A stretch of DNA of 32,189 nt, taken from NCBI GenBank assembly GCA_937974565.1, contig CALJWL010000009.1, positions 1 to 32,189 on the forward strand, read 5' to 3'. The stretch comes from an uncultured Arenicella sp. Its GTDB lineage: Bacteria; Pseudomonadota; Gammaproteobacteria; Arenicellales; Arenicellaceae. This document shows, piece after piece, positions 1 through 7,908 of this stretch. A model generated the notes under the pieces. It saw nothing but the letters and a program-made list of their open reading frames with translations, searched no databases and was not told the origin of the DNA. Numbering within the stretch: position 1 is the stretch's first letter; every line of letters starts with the position of its first letter. A program made the position numbers and the translations under genes.

Positions 1-160
1 GTTCAGAATCAATGCCTGACGCTTCAGCCGCCAAGTTTAAGGCAATCAATTGCTTGTCAGTTAACTTAGGCAAACGCACTTGGTTTAAGAAGTTATCGTC
101 TGACTCAAGTTCGTGCAGCAAAGCGTGTATTCTGGTATAACTACGAAGTAAGTTGCTCAT
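1..160 (-). CDS. IS982-like transposase, N-terminal 53 codons only (runs off the window)
   Basis: Reading the minus strand from the ATG at 160-158 gives an open frame to the window edge. It begins MSNLLRSYTRIHALL and continues with RLPKLTDKQLIALNLAAEA and GIDSE. From memory of the family, the 'L(S/T)D.(E/Q)LIALNL.AE.LGIDSE' segment is typical of the N-terminal part of IS982-type DDE transposases. The catalytic domain lies outside the window, so it cannot be told whether the element is intact. No clear ribosome binding site precedes the ATG. The start codon lies in one arm of an 11-bp inverted repeat, which would sequester it in transcripts entering from outside the element. Confidence 0.6.
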   Translation of the reverse strand, partial: MSNLLRSYTRIHALLHELESDDNFLNQVRLPKLTDKQLIALNLAAEASGIDSE

Positions 161-261
161 ATCATTGAGTTTTTTGGCGAAAAAAGTAATGATAAACCTT
201 CTTGGCTAATGAGCAACTTGCTTTTCAATTTACAGAATCAAGTCCTAAATGCACCACGGGT
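1..261 (-). mobile_element. Left-truncated view of an IS982-like insertion sequence (5' end of the element)
   Basis: The segment holds the first codons of a transposase on the minus strand (160 to 1) plus about 100 bases of non-coding DNA upstream of it. That upstream DNA probably ends near position 261, where the minus strand reads ACCCGTGGTGCA, which resembles an IS terminus. The boundary is an inference: the other end of the element is outside the window, so neither the matching inverted repeat nor the target duplication can be seen. A perfect 11-bp inverted repeat (150-160 and 209-219) spans the transposase start codon. Confidence 0.5.
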
Positions 262-266
262 ATATT

Positions 267-1130
267 ATGAATTTTGTTAAGCCTGAAATAATCAGCTTAA
301 AGGGCAGCTCCGAATATAATGAAAAGTGGCTACAAAAAATCATCGAGGATGACCCTTCAATTTTGGGCTTAGGCGATTTAGATTTTCGAGATACAGAAAA
401 GGTTTTGGTAGGTGGTGGTCGGTTGGACACCATCCTTTATGACCCAGAATACAAAAAGAGATACGAGGTAGAAATACAGTTGGGAAAGACTGATGAATCT
501 CATATTATAAGAACCATCGAATATTGGGACATAGAAAGGAAGAGGAACCCTCAATACGAGCATTGCGCAGTTATTATTGCTGAGGACATTACGAGTAGAT
601 TTCTTAATGTTATTTCTTTGTTTAATGGCTTCATTCCGTTGATTGCTATTCAGGTGAAAGCAGTACGAATCGGAGATGCAATCTCCCTGTTTTTTACTAA
701 AATCTTGGATGAAAGCACTTTTGAGCTTCATGATGAAGATACTGAAACTGAGTCAACGGACGAAAGCTATTGGGAGAATAAATCTACTAAAACAAGTGTT
801 CAGCTAGTGAAAAAGACTATGGCTTCGTTAGGTCAAGTTGTGGCTGACTATCAGCTTAAATTTAATAAACACTATATTGGTATAGCCAAGAATAATGTTG
901 CTCGAAATTTCATTGCTTTTAGACCGAGAAAAAACACTGTGATTTTTCATGCACGAATTGAAAAGAGCGAAGACATTGATGAATTGATAGAAGGCTCGGA
1001 CTTAGATACCTTGGCTTACGATAAGCAATGGAATCAATACCGTATTCGGATCACAAAAAATGACCTAGAGAGTAATATGGAAGTTCTAACTCAGTTGGCT
1101 CAACGTGCGCATGATGAGTACATGAGTTAG
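267..1130 (+). CDS. PD-(D/E)XK nuclease-like hypothetical protein
   Basis: This is a conserved hypothetical protein of about 287 aa that I recognise as a family without assigned function. The N-terminal half has W-x2-I-I-E-D-x-PSILGLGDL, then GGRLDTILYDP, YEVEIQLG, and HIIRTIEYWDIERKR. The spacing of the Asp in GRLD and the E-x-E-x-Q of EVEIQLG fits a PD-(D/E)XK-type core like that of NucS/DUF91 proteins, so nucleic acid binding or cleavage is a reasonable inference, not a demonstrated function. Residues around 165-180 are an acidic Thr/Glu-rich linker to a separate C-terminal domain. An upstream in-frame ATG at 249 lies inside the putative IS terminus; I prefer the ATG at 267 because the conserved part begins right after it. 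The gene sits directly against the IS end and 22 nt before an AlpA-like gene, so this is accessory DNA. Confidence 0.7.
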   Translation: MNFVKPEIISLKGSSEYNEKWLQKIIEDDPSILGLGDLDFRDTEKVLVGGGRLDTILYDPEYKKRYEVEIQLGKTDESHIIRTIEYWDIERKRNPQYEHCAVIIAEDITSRFLNVISLFNGFIPLIAIQVKAVRIGDAISLFFTKILDESTFELHDEDTETESTDESYWENKSTKTSVQLVKKTMASLGQVVADYQLKFNKHYIGIAKNNVARNFIAFRPRKNTVIFHARIEKSEDIDELIEGSDLDTLAYDKQWNQYRIRITKNDLESNMEVLTQLAQRAHDEYMS

Positions 1131-1152
1131 GCACCATCAGTCAGTTACTAGG

Positions 1153-1581
1153 ATGAAGTCTTCTTTGCCTGAACATTTTGAAGCGATTGCCAATGAAACG
1201 GGTATCACGTTGTTTCAAAGGTTCTCAATGAATGAAGTCTCATTGTTTCTGCGTTGTCCTGAGCGTGTTATCGAACATTTTGTTTTGTCTGGAAAGCTCA
1301 ACTGTATTCGTATCGCCGATAAGGATTATCAGTTCCTCGGTTATCAACTTTTGGAGTTCTTGCAGAACCAGTCCACGGACAATAACAAGCCATTTTCGCA
1401 ACCCAGCGGTGAGGTTGATAGGATTATTCGGATAAAGGAAGTGGAGTCTATGACAGGCTTAAAGCGAGTGACCATTTGGAGGCGTGAGAACGCAGGAAAT
1501 TTTCCTCGACGTGTCAGCCTTGGCGGTAATAGCGTTGGATGGAGATTGAGTGAAGTGCAAAACTGGATTAGCCAACTATGA
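1153..1581 (+). CDS. AlpA-family phage-type transcriptional regulator with N-terminal extension
   Basis: The C-terminal 55 residues of this 142-aa protein are an AlpA/excisionase-like winged helix: IIRIKEVESMTGLKRVTIWRR, then GNFPRRVSLGGNSVGW and LSEVQNWI. In the family such proteins bind DNA and control integrases or excision of prophages and islands. The first 75 residues (RFSMNEVSLFLRCPERVIEHF) look like a second, degenerate DNA-binding segment, giving a longer protein than the usual 65-90 aa AlpA. The ATG at 1153 has a poor ribosome binding site; an in-frame ATG at 1228 preceded by AAAGG is an alternative start. The gene lies about 120 nt from the 3' end of tRNA-Ser, a position typical for island-borne regulators. 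No integrase is visible between it and the tRNA. Confidence 0.8.
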   Translation: MKSSLPEHFEAIANETGITLFQRFSMNEVSLFLRCPERVIEHFVLSGKLNCIRIADKDYQFLGYQLLEFLQNQSTDNNKPFSQPSGEVDRIIRIKEVESMTGLKRVTIWRRENAGNFPRRVSLGGNSVGWRLSEVQNWISQL

Positions 1582-1654
1582 ATATATCCATTCATATATA
1601 GAAGCAGTAAACGCGGATGTGAATATAAGTTGGTATATTTTGAAAAACGCCAAA

Positions 1655-1698
1655 AATGAAAAAGCCCTTTAAACTTTGATTTAAAGGGCTTTTTCATT
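1655..1698. terminator. Bidirectional intrinsic terminator between alpA-like gene and tRNA-Ser
   Basis: A near-perfect inverted repeat has arms AATGAAAAAGCCCTTTAAA and its complement around a CTTTGA loop. GC-rich centres are flanked by A-runs and T-runs on both sides. It can stop the rightward alpA-like transcript and the leftward tRNA-Ser transcript. Confidence 0.8.
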
Positions 1699-1705
1699 AA
1701 AATAA

Positions 1706-1796
1706 TGGCGGAGAGGGTGGGATTTGAACCCACGAAGGGCTATTAACCCTTGCTGGTTTTCAAGACCAGTGCATTCAGCCGCTCTGCCACCTCTCC
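1706..1796 (-). tRNA. tRNA-Ser (anticodon UGA)
   Basis: The minus strand reads GGAGAGGTGGCAGAG... and ends in ...CCTCTCCGCCA, a 91-nt class II tRNA with a long variable arm and encoded CCA. The anticodon stem CTGGT/ACCAG closes the loop CTTGAAA, giving anticodon TGA, which reads UCN serine codons. The T-arm GGGTTCAAATCCC is intact. The 3' end faces the accessory segment at 1-1700, the orientation expected if tRNA-Ser is an integration site. Confidence 0.97.
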
Positions 1797-1834
1797 TAAA
1801 TAACTTGAAGTTGGCTGTGCCAAACAGAGCGCGA

Positions 1835-1863
1835 ATATTACCCGATGGATTTTGCATTGACAA
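1835..1863 (-). promoter_or_regulatory. Sigma-70-like promoter for tRNA-Ser
   Basis: On the minus strand, TTGTCA (1863-1858) and TAATAT (1840-1835) are separated by exactly 17 nt. A GC-rich discriminator (CGCGC) follows, as is common for stable RNA promoters. The tRNA 5' end is about 38 nt downstream. Confidence 0.65.
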
Positions 1864-1953
1864 TGGTTTTTAAAAATAATTTTCGACTATTGTGGTGCTT
1901 TTCTTGACGTTGGTTGGATACGTGAGAATTTGTCTTTGTGCTGAAATAAAGTA

Positions 1954-1982
1954 TTGCAATGTTGGTTTGCTTTGACTATATT
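1954..1982 (+). promoter_or_regulatory. Sigma-70-like promoter for tRNA-fMet / rimP-nusA operon
   Basis: TTGCAA (1954-1959) and TATATT (1977-1982) are spaced 17 nt apart. A GC-rich stretch (ACGCC) follows, then the tRNA 5' end at 2000. This is the probable main promoter of the metY-rimP-nusA-infB type transcript. Confidence 0.7.
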
Positions 1983-1999
1983 ACGCCTCCACTTGATGT

Positions 2000-2076
<77 letters not shown>

Positions 2077-2221
2077 AGTGAATTAGTGTTAATGCAAATA
2101 TAATCAACTGCTCGATTTTATTTGTTAAGCTAATTCAGCGGTGTTAATAACGTGTTGTGACACTGTGACCAAATTTGTTTAAAGTTTTGGCGATTGCTGT
2201 ATGGCTTTAAGCTCACTGGGG

Positions 2222-2246
2222 ACCCCGCTGTCGCGGGGTTTCGTGT
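2222..2246 (+). terminator. Intrinsic terminator after tRNA-fMet
   Basis: A 7-bp perfect GC-rich stem, ACCCCGC-TGTC-GCGGGGT, is followed by TTCGTGTTTCT. The U-tract is interrupted, so termination is probably partial and would let some transcripts continue into rimP-nusA. Confidence 0.6.
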
Positions 2247-2441
2247 TTCTATTGCAACTGAATTGAATGTGATTATGAAAGTTTAAGAGCTTTTTATGTT
2301 GGCCCTTTATTAGTCTTGCACGAATGGTTTATGCCTTCGTTGCGATGATTTAAACTCGGTCATGCTTGAGGGTGCGTTTGCGGCGTATTGTTAAGTAATC
2401 ATTAGTTTGGTTGGGCGAAATGATGATTTGTTTCGTGGTGT

Positions 2442-2467
2442 AGGTGAGCTGGGCTCGCCTTTTTTTA
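2442..2467 (+). promoter_or_regulatory. Attenuator-type terminator in the rimP leader
   Basis: The stem AGGTGAGC-TGG-GCTCGCCT (8 bp with one G-U pair) runs straight into seven T residues, about 70 nt before the rimP start. A rimP-leader attenuator ending in a Rho-independent terminator is an established element class in Gammaproteobacteria, and NusA is known to repress its own operon through termination upstream of rimP. This site is a strong positional match. Confidence 0.65.
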
Positions 2468-2538
2468 TGTCGTTCGACGCGTTTTATTCGAAAGGCATGC
2501 ACATAGTTTAGACGTTTTAGTTTTAGAGAATTTGAGTA

Positions 2539-3003
2539 ATGGCATTAACCGTCCCACACATCGAAGAGTTACTAAACCCAGGCGCTGAGGCACTGGGTTA
2601 TGAAATTGTGACTGTTGAGCTCAGTGGTGGCGACACGTCTATCGTGCGAGTTTATATCGACACTCCTGACGGTGTTAACGTTGATGATTGCGCTAAAGCC
2701 AGCCGTCAGTTTAGCGCGATTATGGACGTAGAAGATCCAATATCTAATCGTTATACCTTAGAGGTTTCATCGCCTGGTATGGATCGGCCGTTGGCTAAGC
2801 CATCGCATTTTGAGGCGGTGGTTGGTCAAGACGTTAAGATTAAGATGAACACATTGGTTAATGGTCGCCGCCGGTTTAGTGGTGAGCTAGTTGAGGCCAA
2901 TAAAGAATTTATAGTGGTTGAGGTTGATGGCGAACAATCTGAGCTACTTTATACAGAAATGGACCGAGCCAGATTGGTGCCGGTGTACGATTTTAATACT
3001 TAG
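2539..3003 (+). CDS. rimP: Ribosome maturation factor RimP
   Basis: This 154-aa cytoplasmic protein is needed for maturation of the 30S ribosomal subunit. Family features are clear: an N-terminal alpha/beta domain with ALGYEIVTVEL, a VRVYID strand, the invariant YTLEVSSPGMDRPL loop (about residues 72-86), and a C-terminal Sm-like barrel with VNGRRRFSGEL and ending near residue 154. Length matches the usual 150-155 aa. It is the first protein gene of the operon, 79 nt before nusA. The ATG at 2539 follows TTTGAGTA, a modest ribosome binding site. Confidence 0.97.
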   Translation: MALTVPHIEELLNPGAEALGYEIVTVELSGGDTSIVRVYIDTPDGVNVDDCAKASRQFSAIMDVEDPISNRYTLEVSSPGMDRPLAKPSHFEAVVGQDVKIKMNTLVNGRRRFSGELVEANKEFIVVEVDGEQSELLYTEMDRARLVPVYDFNT

Positions 3004-3081
3004 AATCTTTTAATATTTTTATTTCAACAGTACTTCATTAAAAGTATCTATAACGAACTTCAATTTTAGAGAGCTAATAAC

Positions 3082-4602
3082 ATGGCAAGCGAAATATTGA
3101 TGATGGCCGATGTTTTATCAACCGAAAAAGCGGTTGATAAAAGTATTATTTTCGAGGCGATCGAAGCGGCATTGGCAACGGCCACACGTAAACGTCATCG
3201 TGAAGATATTGAAGTGCATTGCACGATTGATCGTGAAGACGGTTCTTACATTCCTTACCGAGTGTGGGAAGTCATTGAAGATGACGCTGAGTTAGAGTTT
3301 CCGAGTAAACAAATTTGTTTAAGCGCGGCTAAAGAACACGACTCAGAGCTTGACGTTGGTGAGTTTGTGAAAGAAGAACTTGAAGCGGTGCCATTTGGCC
3401 GTATTGCGGCGCAAGCGGCTAAGCAAGTAATCATGCAAAAAGTGCGTGAGGCTGAGCGTAATAAAATCAAAGAGGAGTTTGAGCCTCGTGTGGGTGAAAT
3501 GCTCTCCGGTGTGGTTAAGCGCCAAGAGCGCGGCGACACTATTGTTGATTTGGGAGGCCTTGAAGCCGTTTTGCCACGTAATCGCACTATTCAGCGAGAG
3601 GCTTTGCGTCCAGGTGATCGCGTGCGTGCCATATTGAGCGAAGTTAAGCAGAATAACCGTGGCCCTCAGTTGGTGTTGGACCGAGTGGCGCCCGGATTGG
3701 TGTTGTCATTGTTTCGTACTGAGGTGCCAGAAGCCAGTGAAAACATTATCGAAATCGTCAGTGCGGCTCGTGATCCGGGCATGCGTGCCAAAATCGCCGT
3801 TAAATCAAACGATAGCAAAGTAGACCCTGTTGGGGCTTGTGTTGGTATCCGTGGCTCACGTGTGCAAAGTGTGTCTAATGAAATCAATGGCGAACGTGTT
3901 GATATCATTAAATGGTCAGAAGACCCTGCACAGTTCGTGATTAACGCATTGGCACCGGCCGAAGTCGAATCAATTATGGTCGATGAAGACAAAGGTTCGA
4001 TGGATGTAATTGTGGACGAGAGTCAGCTTTCTCTGTCCATTGGCCGAGGTGGGCAAAACGTGCGTTTGGCCAGTGAATTGACTGGTTGGGAAATTAACAT
4101 CATGACGTACGAGCAAGCGAATGAAAAGCTTGAAGAAGAGTCGTCAGATGTGCGTGAAATGTTCATGAAAAAACTGGATATTGACAGCGATGTCTCAACG
4201 ATTTTGATTCAAGAAGGCTTTTCCAGCTTGGAAGAGGTGGCTTATGTGCCGCGTGACGAAATGCTGGAAATCGAGGAGTTTGATGAGGTGTTGGTCGATG
4301 AGCTACGCAAGCGTGCGGATGATGCTTTAGTTACCATGGCAATTCAGAAAGAAGAGCAGCTTAAAGGCGCTGACCCGGCTGAAGATTTGTTGACGATGGA
4401 AACGATGGATGAAACCACAGCCAAGTATCTAGCGATTAATGAAATTAAAACAATGGAAGATCTGGCGGAAGCGGCAACGGATGAGTTGTTGGAAATCGAA
4501 GGTCTGAATATTAGCGAAGAGCGGGCTCAAGAGTTGATCATGATTGCGCGCCGCCCATGGTTTGAAGAAATGGGTATTGATGCGGGTGAGCCACAGGATT
4601 AA
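3082..4602 (+). CDS. nusA: Transcription termination/antitermination factor NusA
   Basis: NusA binds RNA polymerase and modulates pausing, intrinsic termination and antitermination. The 506-aa product has the full gammaproteobacterial layout. It has an N-terminal RNAP-binding domain (1-130, with [15 protein letters not shown]) and an S1 domain (about 137-200, [17 protein letters not shown]). Two KH domains follow (about 230-345, including [11 protein letters not shown] and [14 protein letters not shown]). Two acidic C-terminal repeats of about 70 residues (about 360-425 and 435-500) each end in a helix-hairpin-helix-like LEIE.F or LEIEGL motif. These repeats, which bind the RNAP alpha subunit, occur mainly in Gammaproteobacteria. 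The gene sits downstream of rimP and upstream of infB, as in E. coli. The leader terminators at 2222 and 2442 are plausible sites of its autoregulation. Confidence 0.98.
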   Translation: MASEILMMADVLSTEKAVDKSIIFEAIEAALATATRKRHREDIEVHCTIDREDGSYIPYRVWEVIEDDAELEFPSKQICLSAAKEHDSELDVGEFVKEELEAVPFGRIAAQAAKQVIMQKVREAERNKIKEEFEPRVGEMLSGVVKRQERGDTIVDLGGLEAVLPRNRTIQREALRPGDRVRAILSEVKQNNRGPQLVLDRVAPGLVLSLFRTEVPEASENIIEIVSAARDPGMRAKIAVKSNDSKVDPVGACVGIRGSRVQSVSNEINGERVDIIKWSEDPAQFVINALAPAEVESIMVDEDKGSMDVIVDESQLSLSIGRGGQNVRLASELTGWEINIMTYEQANEKLEEESSDVREMFMKKLDIDSDVSTILIQEGFSSLEEVAYVPRDEMLEIEEFDEVLVDELRKRADDALVTMAIQKEEQLKGADPAEDLLTMETMDETTAKYLAINEIKTMEDLAEAATDELLEIEGLNISEERAQELIMIARRPWFEEMGIDAGEPQD

Positions 4603-4670
4603 CTTGCGCTTATAAATTTAGGTTCCGAACCGCACCGCCACTCGATAAACACATACAACAGAACATTATT

Positions 4671-7457
4671 ATGTCAACTATTACCATTAAAGCTTTTGCC
4701 CAACAGATTGGTATTGAACCAGAGCGTTTAGTTAAACAGCTAAATGATGCAGGCGTAAAAGGTAAAACCGTGGAAGACTCTTTGCGAGATGAAGAAAAGC
4801 GCACGCTGCTTGAGTTTTTGCGTGGCGGAGCGTCAGTCGCGGACGCCCCTTCTGCGACGGGTGCTGGGCGTGGAAAAATTACGCTAAAGAAAAAGACAAC
4901 TTCTGAGATTCAGCAGACGACTAAAACCGGCGTGGCTCGTACGGTGCAAGTGCAAACGAAAAAACGTCGTACCTTTGTTAAGCGTGAGGTCTTGGAGCAG
5001 CAAGAAGCCGAGCGTCAACAAGCGGAACAAGATCGTATGACTGAAGAGGCGGCCATCGTAGAACAAGACCGGCAAGCTCTTGAACAAGCCGAACAAGCTG
5101 AGTTAGAAGCCAAGGCGCAAGCCGAGCGTGAGGCAGCCGAGAAAGCTGAGGCCGAAGCTGCTGAGAGAGCCGCTCAAGAAGCCGCTGAGGCCGAGGCTAA
5201 AGTTAAAGCTGAAGAAGCGGCTAAGGCAGAGCAAGAGGCCGCCGCGAGCAAAAAAGAAGAGGCGTTAGTAGACGTGGTCACTGAAGCTAAAGTGGATGTG
5301 ATTAAAAAACCAGAAGCTGAGGCGCAAGAGCCTAAAGCCGATGTTAAAAAGCCTGAGCCTAAGACTGAAAAAACGGCTGAAAAAACGATTGAAGAAAAAG
5401 CCAAACCCGAAGAACCGCGTCGCCCCCGTCGCGAAGTGGCCATGCCGTCGATTATACGTAAGGCGAGTGAGCGTAAGCGTACGTCGCCAATTATTAAACA
5501 GGCTGAGCCTAAGCCAGCTGCACCGGCTCCATCGCCGAATGCAAAAGCGGGTAAGGGAAAGCGCAAACCTTTTACTGGCCGTGAAGAACTTCATGTTTCT
5601 CGTAAAGGTAAGCGACGTAAAGAGAAGCGCAGACCTAATAGTATTACGACCAGCACTTCTGACCAACACGCATTTGAGCGCCCTGTCGCACCTGTTGTGC
5701 GTGACGTTGAGATTGGCGAGACCATTAGTGTGGCGGATTTGGCCGCGCAAATGTCTGTTAAAGCGGCTGAAGTAGTAAAAGAGCTGTTTAAAATGGGCAC
5801 CATGGTGACCATCAATCACACGCTAGACCAAGATACGGCGATGTTAGTAGTTGAGGAAATGGGACATCGTGGAGTAGAAGCCAAGCAAGATGATCCTGAA
5901 GCGTTTATCGCTCAGAACCAAGAAATAGAAGAAGATCAGTCTTCGTGGGAGCCGCGTTGCCCCGTTGTTACTGTAATGGGGCACGTTGATCACGGTAAAA
6001 CGTCGTTGCTTGATTACATTCGTGAGGCCAAAGTTACAGCCGCTGAGGCTGGTGGTATTACTCAGCACATTGGTGCTTATCAAGTGCAAACCAGTAACGG
6101 CGAGATTACATTTTTAGATACACCTGGTCACGAAGCATTCAGTGCAATGCGCGCCCGTGGAGCGCAAGCTACCGATCTAATTATTTTAGTTGTTGCTGCC
6201 GATGACGGCGTTAAACCGCAAACCATCGAAGCCATTAAACACGCTAAGAATGCGGGCGTGACTATGGTGGTGGCCATTAATAAAATGGATAAAGATTCCG
6301 CAGACCCGGATCGTGTAAAGCAGGAGTTAGCGTCGCAAGAGGTTATTCCTGAAGATTGGGGTGGTGACGTGATGATGATTCCGGTGTCGGCTCATACAGG
6401 CCAAGGTGTGGACGATTTACTGGAAAATGTGGCCTTACAGTCAGAACTATTAGAGCTAAAAGCACGTCCAAATGGCAACGCCTCTGGCCGAGTTGTTGAA
6501 GCTCGGTTAGATAAAGGTCGCGGTGCGGTTTGTACCGTATTAGTACAGCATGGTGAACTGAAGTACGGCGATATTGTATTGGTAGGGCGTGAAACGGGTC
6601 GTGTGCGAGCGATGGTTGATGACGGTGGCAAGAACATCAAAGTAGCTGGGCCTTCCACCCCTGTGGAGATTCAAGGTTTAAGTGGTGTTCCAGCAGCCGG
6701 CGATGAAATGATTGTGGTCGATGATGAGCGTAAAGCGCGCGAAGCAGCGGAGTTTCGTCAACACAAAGAACGTGATGTAAGGCTGGCGCGTCAACAGGCC
6801 GCTAAACTTGAAAACATGTTTTCGCAGATGAACGAAGGCGAAGTTAAAACCGTGACAGTCTTAATTAAAGGTGACGTTCAAGGTTCAATCGAAGCTCTAA
6901 GTGAGTCGCTTGTTAAATTGTCTACGCCAGAAGTTAAAGTGAGCGTAGTGCATGGTATGGTGGGCGCGATTAATGAGTCGGATATCAATTTGGCTATGGC
7001 TTCATCGGCGGTGGTTATCGGATTTAATGTGCGCGCTGATGCGCAAGCAAGAAAGCTGGCTGAGCAAGAAGACGTTCAAATTCGCTATTACAGCATTATC
7101 TATGAGGTTATTGATGATGTTAAAGCCGCGATGGAAGGCATGCTTGAGCCAGAGATCCGCGAAGACTTTATTGGCTACGTGGAAGTGCGCGAAGTATTTA
7201 AAGCGCCTAAAATTGGCACGATTGCTGGTTGTTATGTGACTGAAGGTGTTGTTCGTAAGAAAGCGTTTGTACGAGTGTTGCGTGAGAGCGTGGTTATTTT
7301 TGAAGGCACAATCGATTCTCTGCGCCGTTTTAAAGACGATGTGCAAGAGGTTAAGAACGGCACAGAGTGTGGTATCGGTGTAACCAATTACAATGATATT
7401 AAAGTAGGTGACCAACTCGAAATCTTCGAAAAAACCGAGGTGAAAGTAACGCTCTAA
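4671..7457 (+). CDS. infB: Translation initiation factor IF-2
   Basis: IF-2 is a GTPase that places fMet-tRNA on the 30S subunit and promotes subunit joining. The 928-aa protein starts with an IF2N domain (1-52). A long charged Ala/Glu/Lys-rich region (about 95-320) is low in complexity and probably extended or helical. A second IF2N domain follows (about 345-400), then the GTPase domain. The P-loop GHVDHGKT is at residues 437-444, followed by DTPGHEAF and NKMD. Domains II-IV end at VKVTL. The length is slightly above E. coli's 890 aa because of the charged linker. No strong ribosome binding site precedes the ATG, which lies 68 nt after nusA. Confidence 0.98.
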   Translation: MSTITIKAFAQQIGIEPERLVKQLNDAGVKGKTVEDSLRDEEKRTLLEFLRGGASVADAPSATGAGRGKITLKKKTTSEIQQTTKTGVARTVQVQTKKRRTFVKREVLEQQEAERQQAEQDRMTEEAAIVEQDRQALEQAEQAELEAKAQAEREAAEKAEAEAAERAAQEAAEAEAKVKAEEAAKAEQEAAASKKEEALVDVVTEAKVDVIKKPEAEAQEPKADVKKPEPKTEKTAEKTIEEKAKPEEPRRPRREVAMPSIIRKASERKRTSPIIKQAEPKPAAPAPSPNAKAGKGKRKPFTGREELHVSRKGKRRKEKRRPNSITTSTSDQHAFERPVAPVVRDVEIGETISVADLAAQMSVKAAEVVKELFKMGTMVTINHTLDQDTAMLVVEEMGHRGVEAKQDDPEAFIAQNQEIEEDQSSWEPRCPVVTVMGHVDHGKTSLLDYIREAKVTAAEAGGITQHIGAYQVQTSNGEITFLDTPGHEAFSAMRARGAQATDLIILVVAADDGVKPQTIEAIKHAKNAGVTMVVAINKMDKDSADPDRVKQELASQEVIPEDWGGDVMMIPVSAHTGQGVDDLLENVALQSELLELKARPNGNASGRVVEARLDKGRGAVCTVLVQHGELKYGDIVLVGRETGRVRAMVDDGGKNIKVAGPSTPVEIQGLSGVPAAGDEMIVVDDERKAREAAEFRQHKERDVRLARQQAAKLENMFSQMNEGEVKTVTVLIKGDVQGSIEALSESLVKLSTPEVKVSVVHGMVGAINESDINLAMASSAVVIGFNVRADAQARKLAEQEDVQIRYYSIIYEVIDDVKAAMEGMLEPEIREDFIGYVEVREVFKAPKIGTIAGCYVTEGVVRKKAFVRVLRESVVIFEGTIDSLRRFKDDVQEVKNGTECGIGVTNYNDIKVGDQLEIFEKTEVKVTL

Positions 7458-7520
7458 GTCAGTGTGACTAATTCAGCGTTACCGGTCCCGTAATTCGAAG
7501 AACAACTAGGTTAAGTTAGC

Positions 7521-7877
7521 ATGCCAAGAGAATTCGCCCGAAGTGACCGTGTCGCGCAAACAATTAATCGCCAATTAGCGATGATCTTGCGCAATCAGGT
7601 TAAAGATGAGCGAGTAAGCTCATTGACCATCACTGATGTGGAAGTCACGAAAGATTTGCGCCAAGCAAAAATCTTTGTGACCAGCATGTCAGATGAAGAT
7701 GTTGATGTTAACGGCATTATGTCGGCGGTGGACAACGCCAGTGGCTTTATTCGCCGTAAATTGGCTGCCGTCATTGATATGCGCCATTGCCCGAACCTAA
7801 TCTTTGTCTACGATAACTCAATATCTGAAGGCGCACGAATGTCTGCCTTGATTGATCAGGCACTTAATCGCGACTAA
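7521..7877 (+). CDS. rbfA: 30S ribosome-binding factor RbfA
   Basis: This 118-aa cold-shock-type ribosome assembly factor binds the 30S subunit and helps 16S rRNA maturation. Its single KH-like fold is recognisable from RSDRVAQTINRQLAMILR, the strand LTITDVEVTKDLRQAKIFV, and SGFIRRKLAAVI. The 'RHCPNLIFVYD' segment corresponds to family R.(V/T)P.L.F.(Y/V)D. Length is normal but the basic C-terminal tail of some homologues is short. It lies 63 nt after infB. Its stop codon falls in the loop of a perfect hairpin (7869-7892), and the gene expected next, truB, is displaced by a sulfotransferase-like gene. Confidence 0.97.
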   Translation: MPREFARSDRVAQTINRQLAMILRNQVKDERVSSLTITDVEVTKDLRQAKIFVTSMSDEDVDVNGIMSAVDNASGFIRRKLAAVIDMRHCPNLIFVYDNSISEGARMSALIDQALNRD

Positions 7878-7892
7878 TTAACATTAGTCGCG
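7869..7892 (+). other. Perfect 9-bp hairpin overlapping the rbfA stop codon
   Basis: CGCGACTAA-TTAACA-TTAGTCGCG forms a perfect stem-loop at the rbfA/sulfotransferase junction. It is followed by GTTTGGCCTTTTCG, which is too interrupted to be a confident terminator. It may be a weak terminator, an mRNA stability element or a structure controlling initiation of the next gene, whose ATG at 7909 has no obvious ribosome binding site. Confidence 0.55.
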
Positions 7893-7908
7893 GTTTGGCC
7901 TTTTCGTA

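Larger units (their letters stand above)
2077..2538 (+). other. Gene-free leader between tRNA-fMet and rimP
   Basis: These 462 nt contain no convincing ORF. They hold two intrinsic terminator structures (listed separately), at about 2222 and 2442. The sequence AGCTCAC just upstream of the first is complementary to GTGAGCT in the 5' arm of the second, a possible alternative long-range pairing (weak). In enterobacteria this interval is where operon autoregulation by termination takes place, so the segment is best read as a regulatory leader. Confidence 0.6.

Noticed and set aside
5080-5420. Repetitive GCC/GAA/GCT-rich stretch in infB as a DNA repeat element
   Set aside because: It is the normal low-complexity charged linker of IF-2 without a regular period.
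5174-5819. Long minus-strand frames inside infB (130 and 184 codons)
   Set aside because: They lie opposite the Ala/Glu/Lys-rich linker of IF-2, where biased codons create spurious antisense frames. No ribosome binding sites or family resemblance.
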